A DNA stretch of 22,816 nt from a virus: the IMG/VR virus record IMGVR_UViG_3300018036_000074, positions 1 to 22,816 of that record. One strand, 5' to 3'. Positions within the stretch are counted from its first letter, which is position 1; the number at the start of each line of letters is the position of its first letter. This document shows positions 7,040-15,021 of the stretch, one piece after another. The translations under genes were made by a program, and so were the position numbers. The notes below the pieces were generated by a model. It was given only the letters and a program-made list of their open reading frames with translations, did no database searches and had not been told where the DNA came from.

Positions 7040-7254
7040 AACCAGAACACGAAGAAAGAGCAAAGATATGTATGGGGTGTGAGTATTTGCGCCCCACTAT
7101 AAGAACTTGTAAAAAGTGTGGATGTTTTATGCCAGCTAAGGTCAGACTAGATTTTGCTTCTTGTCCTATAGGTAAATGGAAAAAAATTGTTAGAAATCCT
7201 GATGGGAGTGTTATAAATAGTGAAAATACTAACACTTCTAATCAGGAAGAGTAA
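7036..7254 (+). CDS. Small zinc-ribbon-type protein
   Basis: 72 aa. Cysteines C12-x2-C15, C25-x2-C28-x-C30 and C43 (ICMGCEY, TCKKCGCFMP, SCPIGKW) form an evident zinc-binding ribbon of the kind found as a small conserved protein in marine T4-like phages, with the CGCFMP and CPIGKW landmarks. The last 20 residues are a polar Asn/Ser/Glu tail. It is translationally coupled to both sides: ATGA with the gene before and TAATG with gp48 after. A late promoter lies inside its 3' end. Its function is unknown. The position immediately before gp48 suggests a baseplate or assembly role rather than transcription control. Confidence 0.75.
   Translation: MKPEHEERAKICMGCEYLRPTIRTCKKCGCFMPAKVRLDFASCPIGKWKKIVRNPDGSVINSENTNTSNQEE
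7212..7219 (+). promoter_or_regulatory. Late promoter for the hub operon (TATAAATA, intragenic)
   Basis: Exact late element inside the end of the zinc-ribbon gene. The predicted +1 near 7225 lies about 29 bases before the gp48 ATG, with AGGAAGAG (7245-7252) as ribosome-binding site. No other match was seen until 12675, so this promoter may serve gp48 through the 200-aa unknown gene. Confidence 0.6.
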
Positions 7255-8447
7255 TGCCTTCAGAAAAAGATTTAATAGACCAAAGAGAAGCAGCAGCAGG
7301 TAAGGCCACCGACAGTTTTCAAGATCTGAAAGCCACTGTTGCTACATCTCCTAGTGTACATCACTACCCATCTGATCTTCATGTTGAAAGAGGACAAGGG
7401 GCAACATACCCACACAGTGTAATCTTCTATATCAATGCTCGTTCTAACAGCAGAGTAGGGCAAGCAGCTATAGCAGAAAATGCTAATAATGCACAGTTTG
7501 CTCAGGCTCAAAATAGATTAACTGCTGAGTACACTGGTCAAAATAGAATGAAGTCTGAACAGTATGCTGAGATTGCCGCTTCTGTAGGTGCAATTACTGC
7601 CGGCGTCGCGGGTGGTGCGGCTTTAAAGAAACTTTTTAACGGTGATTTAAAATCTGCAATCGGGTCCTTCATTGAAAAAGGAGCAATAGGTACTGCTGCT
7701 GCCGGTGTTATTGCTTCGGTAGCTGATTCCTCTACTCAAGTTAGATTACTAAGTGCGATTGAGCTTGTGACTCAGACACCCCCGATTGCAGCATATGGGG
7801 CATCATATGACCAAGAAGATGTAGGTGCAGTCGGTATTTTTGGCCAAGAAGGAGGTTTTATGGAGGCACTTACCAGCCCAGGAGCCTCTGCCGAATATCT
7901 TGCAAGAGGTGCGATTTCTGCAGCAGCCCAGCTACCAGCAGCTGCTGGTGTAAATATAAACGTGGGTGCTGCTATTGAAGCAACTTCTAAGAAAGTTGCT
8001 AACCCATATAGAGAGCAGTTATTTAAAAATATGGAATTTAGAAAGCATAGTTTCAGTTATCAGTTTGCTCCTAAAAACAAAGCAGAACTTGAAAGCGTAA
8101 TGGAAATTATACAGCTTTTTAAATATCATATGCACCCTGAAAAAACTGCTGACAGATTGTTTTTGATATATCCTTCAGAATTTCAAATAGAATATCGTTA
8201 TAATGGTACAGATTTCGTGGGCCCTCCTGATGGCGGCCAATTTACTCAGACAAGTAGAAATACATGGTTGAGTAAAATCGGTTCTTGTGTACTGGAAAAT
8301 ATGAGAGTGACTTACGGCAATCAAGACTTTGTAACTATCAAGGGAACGTACGGTGCTCCTGCATTTATTAATATGGAACTTACGTTTGCTGAAACTGAAC
8401 TTCTTACAAATGATCGTATAGGTCAAAACTTTAGGGATAGCTTCTAA
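7254..8447 (+). CDS. 48: Baseplate tube cap gp48
   Basis: 397 aa; T4 gp48 has 364. gp48 caps the baseplate hub and, with gp54, starts tail-tube polymerisation. The C-terminal tube-like domain is diagnostic: FRKHSFSYQFAPKNKAELESV, then FKYHMHPE, LFLIYPSEFQIEYRY, and CVLENMRVTYGNQDF with a final MELTFAETELLTNDRI. The N-terminal region (35-65) has a strand pair beginning SVIFYINARSNS. The middle (about 100-165) is Ala/Gly-rich with predicted helices and looks like an insertion compared with plain tube proteins; one segment (SVGAITAGVAGGAALKKLF) is hydrophobic but not a convincing membrane helix. The stop TAA shares one base with the gp53 start. Confidence 0.85.
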   Translation: MPSEKDLIDQREAAAGKATDSFQDLKATVATSPSVHHYPSDLHVERGQGATYPHSVIFYINARSNSRVGQAAIAENANNAQFAQAQNRLTAEYTGQNRMKSEQYAEIAASVGAITAGVAGGAALKKLFNGDLKSAIGSFIEKGAIGTAAAGVIASVADSSTQVRLLSAIELVTQTPPIAAYGASYDQEDVGAVGIFGQEGGFMEALTSPGASAEYLARGAISAAAQLPAAAGVNINVGAAIEATSKKVANPYREQLFKNMEFRKHSFSYQFAPKNKAELESVMEIIQLFKYHMHPEKTADRLFLIYPSEFQIEYRYNGTDFVGPPDGGQFTQTSRNTWLSKIGSCVLENMRVTYGNQDFVTIKGTYGAPAFINMELTFAETELLTNDRIGQNFRDSF

Positions 8448-8953
8448 TGTATTTTAAATCTATTAAAAATATATATTACCCTATTGATGGTAAAATTGTA
8501 AATGTCAAAGACATATTTGTTAGGGTTACAAACAAGTCACCGAAAGTAAATAAAGTAACACTTACTTCATATCGTATAGCAGACGGGGAAACTCCTGAAA
8601 TTGTTGCTCACAAATTCTATGGCAACACAAGACATCATTGGATTATTCTTCTAGTAAATACTATTGTAGATGTTTATGATGAATGGCCTATACCAGATAG
8701 AGAATTAAAAACTTTATGTGAAGATAAGTATGGTGAAAATGGATCAGGACTAATAAATCATTATAGACAAAGTACAGGAAACAGATTTATAGTAGATTAT
8801 GATGCAGCGGGACTTGCTAATGGTAGTATAGAAGAGGTTACTAATTACACATATGAATATGAAATAAATGAAAAGAAAAGAAACATTATGTTGTTACGTC
8901 CCGAATATGTAAAAGACTTTGTAAAAACATATAAAAAATTAGTGAGTAGCTAG
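8447..8953 (+). CDS. 53: Baseplate wedge protein gp53
   Basis: 168 aa; T4 gp53 has 196. The hallmark is a LysM-like block YRIADGETPEIVAHKFYGNT followed by HHWIILLVNTIVDVYDEWP (about 46-85), matching the T4 region in which 'aNAIYGNPQLYWVLLMCND' follows. The N-terminal stretch (MYFKSIKNIYYPI) corresponds to the first strand of the family. gp53 joins wedges around the hub and completes baseplate circularisation. AGGGA (8433-8437) provides a ribosome-binding site inside gp48. The following gene starts on the last base of its TAG. Confidence 0.85.
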   Translation: MYFKSIKNIYYPIDGKIVNVKDIFVRVTNKSPKVNKVTLTSYRIADGETPEIVAHKFYGNTRHHWIILLVNTIVDVYDEWPIPDRELKTLCEDKYGENGSGLINHYRQSTGNRFIVDYDAAGLANGSIEEVTNYTYEYEINEKKRNIMLLRPEYVKDFVKTYKKLVSS

Positions 8954-10296
8954 TGCAAGACGACGAGGTTTTACAATTTGCAGGTGAAGTCGATGTTGAA
9001 GAAGTTTTCATAACCTCTTCTCAAAATCCTTCTAATGTTGATCTTACCAATTTTATGGTAGAATTTAATCTGTATGAAGATTTATTTTCACCTACTATGC
9101 ACGGCGATATTGTTATTAGTGATTCAAATAACTTAATCACTGAGTTACCTATGATAGGCACAGAACTTATTACGGTAAAATTCAGAACACCTACACTGCT
9201 CGATGTACCCGAAAATATAATCGAAAAAACTTTTCAAGTATATTCTATAACTAACCGAACGCTAAACAACGACAGATCACAATTTTATGCTTTAAATTTT
9301 ATGTCAGTAGAAGCATACTCTGACAATGCTGTTGCTCTTTCTAAAACATTTGATGGAAATACGGCTGATCTTGTAAGTAAACATTTTGAAATGATACAAG
9401 GTAAACGTAGAGTAGATCAGAATAGAAAAACTGGTTTGGTCATACATGACACTCCTCATGCAAGTCAAATAAGATACACTTCATGTTATTGGAGTCCTAT
9501 TAAAAATATAATGTTTATTGGCCGAAGAGTAAAAGGCGCACAGATAGGCATGGGGGATTTTATATTCTTTGAAACAAACAAGGCATTTTATTTTACTAGT
9601 TTAGAATCATTAATAGCAGACCAAAGAACTGTAGGTGTGTTTGATGAATATGTGTACGAATTACAACCTGATTCTATACCTAGATTCAATCCCGACAAAT
9701 ACGGAAATACTTTTCCTTCTAGTATGACACGAATAGAAGAAATGACAGTACCAAAAGTCATTGACGTTTTAGATGGACAGGATAGTGGATACTACGGTCA
9801 AGTGAACAGAGGATATGATATGTTCACTAAGAAAATGTCTGAAAATATTTTTGATGCTAGACAACAGTTAGGAAACTTTGTAAGGACTGAGAACGGTGTT
9901 CCGATTCCTTCTGATATATTGTTGGATCCTCAAACACAAACACAATTTGTTTCATATAATAGTGGACTTTACAATACATATGGATTAGATGCTGAAACAC
10001 ACGATCCAAAAATTATGTTTAGAAAATCTTATCTAAATTCTTTCAATCAGTTTAAGTTTGAAATTACTATTCCTGGAAGAACAGATATAGAAGTGGGACA
10101 GTTAATTAGTATTCTGTATCCTGCTGCTAAAACAAAACTGGGTGACGAAACAGAAATAGATGACGTATTTGATCCTTTGTTGACAGGACAATATATAATA
10201 TCAGCATTACATCATACAATCACAACTGAAAGACACGTTATACGTGCTGAAGTTATTAAGAATGGATTAACAAAATCTCTAGGTGAAGTGAAATGA
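8953..10296 (+). CDS. 27: Baseplate hub protein gp27-like
   Basis: 447 aa (T4 gp27 391). The start is GTG (8953-8955), sharing its G with the TAG of gp53; no in-frame ATG exists before residue 33, within the conserved N-terminal strand, so GTG is the sensible start. The N-terminal part (NFMVEFNLYEDLFSPTMHGDIVISDSNNLITELPM...) is the first tube-like domain of gp27/gpD-type hubs, and FKFEITIPGRTDIEVGQLISILYP with a GQYIISALHHTITTERHVIRAEVIKNG end is the second. The trimer forms the central hub that carries gp5. The next gene, gp5, overlaps by four bases (ATGA), as expected for hub and spike partners. Confidence 0.8.
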   Translation: MQDDEVLQFAGEVDVEEVFITSSQNPSNVDLTNFMVEFNLYEDLFSPTMHGDIVISDSNNLITELPMIGTELITVKFRTPTLLDVPENIIEKTFQVYSITNRTLNNDRSQFYALNFMSVEAYSDNAVALSKTFDGNTADLVSKHFEMIQGKRRVDQNRKTGLVIHDTPHASQIRYTSCYWSPIKNIMFIGRRVKGAQIGMGDFIFFETNKAFYFTSLESLIADQRTVGVFDEYVYELQPDSIPRFNPDKYGNTFPSSMTRIEEMTVPKVIDVLDGQDSGYYGQVNRGYDMFTKKMSENIFDARQQLGNFVRTENGVPIPSDILLDPQTQTQFVSYNSGLYNTYGLDAETHDPKIMFRKSYLNSFNQFKFEITIPGRTDIEVGQLISILYPAAKTKLGDETEIDDVFDPLLTGQYIISALHHTITTERHVIRAEVIKNGLTKSLGEVK

Positions 10297-11705
10297 TAGC
10301 TCCAAATTTAAAATGGTGGATAGGTATTGTAGAAGACAGAGCCGATCCTGAACAACTAGGTAGATACAGAGTACGTGTACTAGGATATCACACGGCTAAC
10401 AAAATTACCTTACCTACAGCAGAATTACCCTGGGCAACTTGTATTATGCCTGTTTATTCACCCGGTATGTCAGGAATTGGACAGAATGCTATGTTACTTG
10501 AAGGTAGCACAGTATTAGGTTTTTTTGCTGACGGTAACGAAGAACAACAGCCTGTGATAGTTGGTTCTTACATGGGCTTTCCAACAGAAAGACAAGAAAA
10601 TCCTGAAGTGGGATTCAATGATCCCTTTCATACATACCCATTAAACGGAGAACAAGAAGGTCGCAATACACTGAACGAACCCGACACTTCTAGATTAGCT
10701 AGAGGCAAGAAGGCAGAAGATCATTATTCTTTATTGAATAAAAGAGGAACAAGAACAACAGAAATTCCTAGAGGATTAGCCCCCGAGGTTCCTTCAGTCA
10801 GTGACAATTTGCCAGGTGCTACATACGAAAGAGAAACCTGGGACGAACCACATCCTCGTTTTGGTTCTACCGATCAAGGAACATATACTCCTGCAGGTGA
10901 GCAACCTACATTTGAAGATGGAACAACCTCTGTTTATCCTTATAACAATGTGTGGGAAACAGAACAGGGTCACATTAGAGAGGTAGACGACACTCCAGGA
11001 AATGGTAGAATACATGAGTATCATAATTCAGGCACATTCTATGAAATACAAGCTGACGGTAAAAAAATTACTAAAATTGTAGGTGATGAATACGAAATTA
11101 CATTAAAGAATAGAAAGGTCTATATTGCAGGCAACTGTGATGTTACAATTGCCGGAAACGCTAAGATGTATGTGAAGGGTGATATGTACACTGAGGTTGA
11201 CGGCAATCAGTTTAATACTATACGTGGTAACCGTGTTACTAAGATTGGTGGTAACGATTTAACAGAAATACTTTCTGATTCTAATACACAGATAAACGGC
11301 AACAGAGCCGTTCGTGTTACATTGAATGATGTTGAAACTGTATTGGGTTCTCAAACCCATTCAGTAGGACTTACTAAGACCACTACTGTTAGTGGAAATG
11401 TTAGTGAAAGTCATTTGTCAAACATGAATACTACCGTCGGTCAAAACATGACAATAATGGTAGCAGAAAATGGAAATATAGGTACAGGTGACAATATGTC
11501 TATCGGTGCAGGCGGCAAGTCAACATTTAGATCAGAAGACGACCAACTGATACAAACTGCCGGCAAGCAAGACATATTCGTTACAGGCGGAAATCAAACT
11601 GTAAATGTCAGCTCTGGTAAGGTAGACATGGACGCTTCTAGTAATATAGAAATTACAGCAGGCGCCATAGTAGACATAGACGGATCTAGAATAGATCTGA
11701 ACTAG
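10293..11705 (+). CDS. 5: Central spike gp5, lysozyme-less, with VXGXXXXX needle
   Basis: 470 aa (T4 gp5 575). The N-terminal OB-fold is clear: WWIGIVEDRADPEQLGRYRV, ELPWATCIMPV, GSTVLGFFADGNEEQQPVI and VGSY (residues about 8-95). The C-terminal half is a triple-stranded beta-helix; from residue 302 the sequence falls into octads starting VDGN, IRGN, IGGN, ILSD, INGN, VTLN, VLGS, VGLT and VSGN, the VXGXXXXX rule of the gp5 needle. Between them (about 110-240) lies a Pro/Gly/Thr-rich linker with no T4-type lysozyme domain (no E-D-T set or lysozyme-like helices seen). It therefore probably pierces the outer membrane mechanically, with peptidoglycan digestion left to another protein. It lies between gp27 and the PAAR tip. 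Confidence 0.85.
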   Translation: MIAPNLKWWIGIVEDRADPEQLGRYRVRVLGYHTANKITLPTAELPWATCIMPVYSPGMSGIGQNAMLLEGSTVLGFFADGNEEQQPVIVGSYMGFPTERQENPEVGFNDPFHTYPLNGEQEGRNTLNEPDTSRLARGKKAEDHYSLLNKRGTRTTEIPRGLAPEVPSVSDNLPGATYERETWDEPHPRFGSTDQGTYTPAGEQPTFEDGTTSVYPYNNVWETEQGHIREVDDTPGNGRIHEYHNSGTFYEIQADGKKITKIVGDEYEITLKNRKVYIAGNCDVTIAGNAKMYVKGDMYTEVDGNQFNTIRGNRVTKIGGNDLTEILSDSNTQINGNRAVRVTLNDVETVLGSQTHSVGLTKTTTVSGNVSESHLSNMNTTVGQNMTIMVAENGNIGTGDNMSIGAGGKSTFRSEDDQLIQTAGKQDIFVTGGNQTVNVSSGKVDMDASSNIEITAGAIVDIDGSRIDLN

Positions 11706-11713
11706 GAAAGTTT

Positions 11714-12055
11714 ATGGCAAGCAATGTAGCAAGAAAAACCGACACTGTTAGTAATATTAGTCACGGCTGTACAACTCAGGGACAAATGGATTTAGTTTCA
11801 ACTAATGTATTTGCCAACGGATTGGGGGTAGCAAGACACAGTGATAAAACCGATCAACATACTATTCCAACAAAAACTTTAGATGGATACGATGAAGGTG
11901 TACCTCAATATTCATATCCTTGTTTACCGCATAGAGGATCTTTGTCATCCTCTGCCAGTACAGTATATGTTAATGGTAGATTAATAGGAAGAAAAGGAGA
12001 CAGCTGTGACACTGGAACAGTGTCCCAGGGTTCCGGAGATGTTTTTGCAGATTGA
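11714..12055 (+). CDS. 5.4: PAAR-repeat spike tip protein (gp5.4-like)
   Basis: 113 aa (T4 gp5.4 97 aa). The features are those of PAAR tips: ARKTDTVSNISHGC, GLGVARHSDKTDQH, AST(VYVNGRLIGRKGDSC)DTG and VSQGSGDVFAD. H18 and H41, with C20, H48 and C98, are candidate metal ligands in the positions expected for these cone-shaped, metal-containing tips. It would cap the gp5 needle. AGGAAAG (11704-11710) lies before the ATG. Coupling to gp5 and the following unknown gene is by short spacers of 8 and 12 bases. Confidence 0.85.
   Translation: MASNVARKTDTVSNISHGCTTQGQMDLVSTNVFANGLGVARHSDKTDQHTIPTKTLDGYDEGVPQYSYPCLPHRGSLSSSASTVYVNGRLIGRKGDSCDTGTVSQGSGDVFAD
12008..12024 (+). other. Coding-region hairpin (7-bp stem, GAA loop)
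   Basis: GACACTG and CAGTGTC pair perfectly around GAA near the end of the PAAR gene. There is no T-run, so it is not an obvious terminator. It may be chance. Confidence 0.3.
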
Positions 12056-12067
12056 TAGGAGATTAAA

Positions 12068-12670
12068 ATGAGTTGCGGTCCGGCAGAAGGTGCTAAAGCA
12101 TTAGCAGCTAAAGTAGATGCAGTCAATGACAAAATTGACTCAGTTATCAGTGATGCACAACAAGGTATTGCGTCACAAGTATCTAGTTTGAAATCTACAA
12201 TACAGGGTGAAGTAACCGGTATGACTGATTCTCTAAAGAAACTGATTCCTGAAATACCTAAAGTCCCCGACAGTTTACAAAATGATGTAACAAATATAGT
12301 CAAAACATTGCTTACAGGTAAACTCGCTGCTGCTGATTTAGCAAACGATCTAAAAAATCTAGAAAAGAAATGGGGAAGTTTAGATTTAGGAGATATTGAT
12401 TTAAATAATTTGCCACAGCTACTTAGATCAGGACAATTAGATTTAGAAAGTATATGTAAGAAAATACCTAACTTACAGAAAGAAGGGGTTGATGTTATTA
12501 TCAAAGGTGCTCCTGTTACTTTTCCTGAGATCGATGCAGTCAGTATTATTCGTGGCGGTAATATTCCTAAGGTGATAGATCCTATCATAAAAGTTGACAT
12601 TGCCAGAGCAAAAAGAGAAGCCGGGGAAAAATACTTAAATATTGTAAAACCTAGGTTCGGCGGCGACTAA
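12068..12670 (+). CDS. Unknown 200-aa helical protein between PAAR tip and gp25
   Basis: I do not recognise this protein with certainty. It starts at an ATG with AGGAGA (12057-12062) upstream. Residues about 8-75 look like amphipathic or coiled-coil helix (AKALAAKVDAVNDKIDSVIS, then DAQQGIASQVSSLKSTIQ), and the middle contains Leu/Lys/Asp-rich segments (KNLEKKWGSLDLGDIDLNNL). The C-terminal 60 residues (GVDVIIKGAPVTFPEIDAVSIIRGGNIPKVIDPIIKVD) look folded and beta-rich. There is no signal peptide or membrane helix. It is last in the hub operon, immediately before the gp25 promoter. A spike-associated or hub-assembly role is suggested by position only; no T4 counterpart is obvious. Confidence 0.7.
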   Translation: MSCGPAEGAKALAAKVDAVNDKIDSVISDAQQGIASQVSSLKSTIQGEVTGMTDSLKKLIPEIPKVPDSLQNDVTNIVKTLLTGKLAAADLANDLKNLEKKWGSLDLGDIDLNNLPQLLRSGQLDLESICKKIPNLQKEGVDVIIKGAPVTFPEIDAVSIIRGGNIPKVIDPIIKVDIARAKREAGEKYLNIVKPRFGGD

Positions 12671-12674
12671 CGGA

Positions 12675-12682
12675 TATAAATA
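12675..12682 (+). promoter_or_regulatory. Late promoter for the wedge operon (TATAAATA) with leaderless spacing
   Basis: Exact TATAAATA followed by five bases (CAGTT) and the ATG of gp25 at 12688, the same architecture as the reverse-strand promoter at 768-775. The predicted +1 is the A of the ATG. No Shine-Dalgarno is present at usual spacing; GGA at 12672-12674 is too far away. Confidence 0.6.
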
Positions 12683-12687
12683 CAGTT

Positions 12688-13104
12688 ATGTCACAGGAAA
12701 ATAGTATACAGCCAAAAACACTAGTAGCCAAGGTATTCAAAGACCTTGACTTAGACTTTACTGCTAATCAAAGATCTGGTGTGTCAAAAAAGAATGATCT
12801 CAACGCTATCAAACAAGCATTAAAAATACTTGTGTTGACTGATTTTTATGAAAGACCTTTCTATCCAACAAAAGGTGGCAATTTGAGAGGAATGTTGTTT
12901 GAAAATATGACATATATGATGGCAAATACTATGGCTAAGGCTATACAAAATTTAATTGAGACGTATGAACCAAGAGCAAAAATTGAATATGTGGATGTTA
13001 TTCCTGATTATGATGCCAACGCATATAGTGTTATTATAGAATTTTATGGTAGAAACGTAAATAAACCTGATAGACTGTCACTAGAATTAAAAAGGTTAAG
13101 ATAA
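12688..13104 (+). CDS. 25: Baseplate wedge protein gp25
   Basis: 138 aa (T4 gp25 132). gp25 is the conserved wedge protein that joins the gp6-gp7 core and triggers sheath assembly; it has a lysozyme-like fold without lysozyme activity. The signature is present: DLDLDFTANQRSGVSKKNDLNAIKQALKILVLTDFYERPFYPTKGG, with the E-R-P-F-(Y/F) core near residues 56-60, then the N-x-x-(G/R) region GNLRGMLFENMT. The C-terminal strand ends VIIEFYGRN. Adjacent to gp6 with a three-base gap. Confidence 0.9.
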   Translation: MSQENSIQPKTLVAKVFKDLDLDFTANQRSGVSKKNDLNAIKQALKILVLTDFYERPFYPTKGGNLRGMLFENMTYMMANTMAKAIQNLIETYEPRAKIEYVDVIPDYDANAYSVIIEFYGRNVNKPDRLSLELKRLR

Positions 13105-13107
13105 CAA

Positions 13108-15021
13108 ATGGCACAGTTAAATGTTACAGAATTAGATTTTGACAATATCAAACAAAATTTAAAAACATATTTGTCTAGTCAGGATGAATTTACTGACTAC
13201 GATTTTGAGGGCTCGGCTCTTTCTGTTTTGTTAGATGTATTAGCATATAATACTCACTACAATGCTGTGCTTGCACATATGCTTGCAAACGAATCCTTTA
13301 TTGACACTGCGGTTAAAAGAAGCTCTGTAGTTTCTCTTGCAAAAGCTTTAGGGTACACTCCTCGTTCTACTAAAGCAGCAACGGCTACAATAAATTTAAG
13401 TATTACGCCTGATGCTAACTATTTGTCTTCAAATAGTGTATTTACTTTATCTAGAGATACACAATTCACAGCAAATGTAGAAGGTACTTCGTATACATTT
13501 TATCCGTCAGAAGCGGTAACACAAACTATTCAGGATATTAACGGAACAGATCAATTTGTATTTAATAATTTAGTTATTAAAGAAGGTACTAGAATTACAA
13601 ATAGATATGTTGTAGCAGCAGGTAAAGAACTAGAGCCGCTGATTATACCCAATGAAACTGTGGACATTTCTACTATTCGTGTACGAGTAAGAGAAACAAC
13701 CTATGCTACGGATGTTACTACTTACACTGTAAATTCTAGTTTGCTTTCATTGAATAGTTCTTCAACTATATTTTATATTGAAGAAAACAATGAAGGACAA
13801 TATCAAATCTATTTTGGTGACGGTGTTATAGGTAAAAAATTAGAAGCGGGTAATCTTGTAACAGTAGATTATCTTGCAACAGCGGGTCCTGATGGAAACA
13901 AAGCAAATACTTTTAGCATAACATCTACTTTAACTAACTCAGCCGAAACAAAAACGGTTACTACTGTAAACTCATCATCCGGCGGGCAAAATAAAGAATC
14001 TATAGATAGTATTAGAATAAATGCGCCAAGAAATTATAGCGCACAATCAAGAGCGGTTACAGCTACAGATTATCAAAGTTTAATACTCGCAAGTAATGCT
14101 AACATCCAATCTTGTGCTGTGTGGGGAGGGGAGAAAAATGATCCTCCCGAATACGGTAAAGTTTTTATATCGCTTGATCCTATTGAGGGACAAACAATTA
14201 CGCAACAGGATAAAGATAATATTGTAAATGATATTATAAATCCAAAAGGATCAATTTCAATGTTGCCAGTGTTTGTAGACCCCGAATATACCTATATTGG
14301 GTTGACAGTTGGTATTGTTTACAATCCTAATTTAACAACACAATCTTCTGCTCAAATTCAGGCGGCAGTTAATACCTCTATTAATGATTTCTTTGCAACA
14401 GATCTTAAGACATTGAATAAAAACTTTTATTATTCAAGGCTACACAATATAATTAAAGAGTCATCTGATTCTATCATATCTGTGAATGTAACTCCGTATT
14501 TACAAAAACGTATTAATGTTTTAGATTTTAATTTAGCAGCCAACTATTCTTTTACTTTCAATAATAGAATTCAACCTAGAGAACTACATACTACATGGTT
14601 TGATATTAAGGTAGGTAACGCAAACACAAAAGTAAATCTACAAGATATTCCGGATGCCGGTGTTGTTCCTCCCGAGTATTCTGGCGGCGGCAAAGTTTAC
14701 GCTTTCACAGTAGATGGTAAACAAGTGGCACAAGTAGGAACTATAGATTATACCACAGGCAAAATTACAATAAACGCAATGACTGTGGGTGCTTTATATG
14801 GTAGTGAAACATCAATTCGTTTTACTACAAGACCACATGACGAAACTAAAGATATAACAACCAGCATATTAACAAGAACAGCAGCAGTATCAACTGGACC
14901 AGTATTCGCTACACCTAGTACAAACACAGTTTTAGATGTAGATAGAACAACAAAGAGTGTGACTACTGGTTCGAGACAAGGTGTTAAAATATCAGTAACT
15001 GCCGATAAACAGGGTTATTAA
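13108..15021 (+). CDS. 6: Baseplate wedge protein gp6
   Basis: 637 aa (T4 gp6 660). gp6 dimers form the core bundle of the wedge and hold the baseplate ring together. The N-terminus LDFDNIKQNLKTYLSSQDEF..YDFEGSALSVLLDVLAYNTHYN, then ANESFIDTAVKRSSVVSLAKALGYTPRSTKAA, is typical of the gp6/gpJ (Baseplate_J) family. The middle carries beta domains (about 170-260) with the motif QYQIYFGDGVIGKKLEAGN, a Baseplate_J hallmark. A second landmark is NYSAQSRAVTATDYQSLILA with WGGEKNDPPEYGKVFISLDP. The stop shares one base with the start of gp7. Confidence 0.9.
   Translation: MAQLNVTELDFDNIKQNLKTYLSSQDEFTDYDFEGSALSVLLDVLAYNTHYNAVLAHMLANESFIDTAVKRSSVVSLAKALGYTPRSTKAATATINLSITPDANYLSSNSVFTLSRDTQFTANVEGTSYTFYPSEAVTQTIQDINGTDQFVFNNLVIKEGTRITNRYVVAAGKELEPLIIPNETVDISTIRVRVRETTYATDVTTYTVNSSLLSLNSSSTIFYIEENNEGQYQIYFGDGVIGKKLEAGNLVTVDYLATAGPDGNKANTFSITSTLTNSAETKTVTTVNSSSGGQNKESIDSIRINAPRNYSAQSRAVTATDYQSLILASNANIQSCAVWGGEKNDPPEYGKVFISLDPIEGQTITQQDKDNIVNDIINPKGSISMLPVFVDPEYTYIGLTVGIVYNPNLTTQSSAQIQAAVNTSINDFFATDLKTLNKNFYYSRLHNIIKESSDSIISVNVTPYLQKRINVLDFNLAANYSFTFNNRIQPRELHTTWFDIKVGNANTKVNLQDIPDAGVVPPEYSGGGKVYAFTVDGKQVAQVGTIDYTTGKITINAMTVGALYGSETSIRFTTRPHDETKDITTSILTRTAAVSTGPVFATPSTNTVLDVDRTTKSVTTGSRQGVKISVTADKQGY

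Noticed and set aside
7934-7949. Perfect 16-bp palindrome ACCAGCAGCTGCTGGT
   Set aside because: It is inside gp48 and encodes an Ala/Pro run; GC-rich Ala codons give such palindromes easily and no regulatory context is apparent.
11905-12600. 231-codon open frame on the minus strand
   Set aside because: It lies opposite the PAAR and 200-aa genes, in the low-stop shadow of their coding frame, and has no ribosome-binding site or recognisable protein.
14235-14242. TATAAATC resembling a late promoter inside gp6
   Set aside because: The last position differs, it is deep in a gene and no downstream gene start is near.
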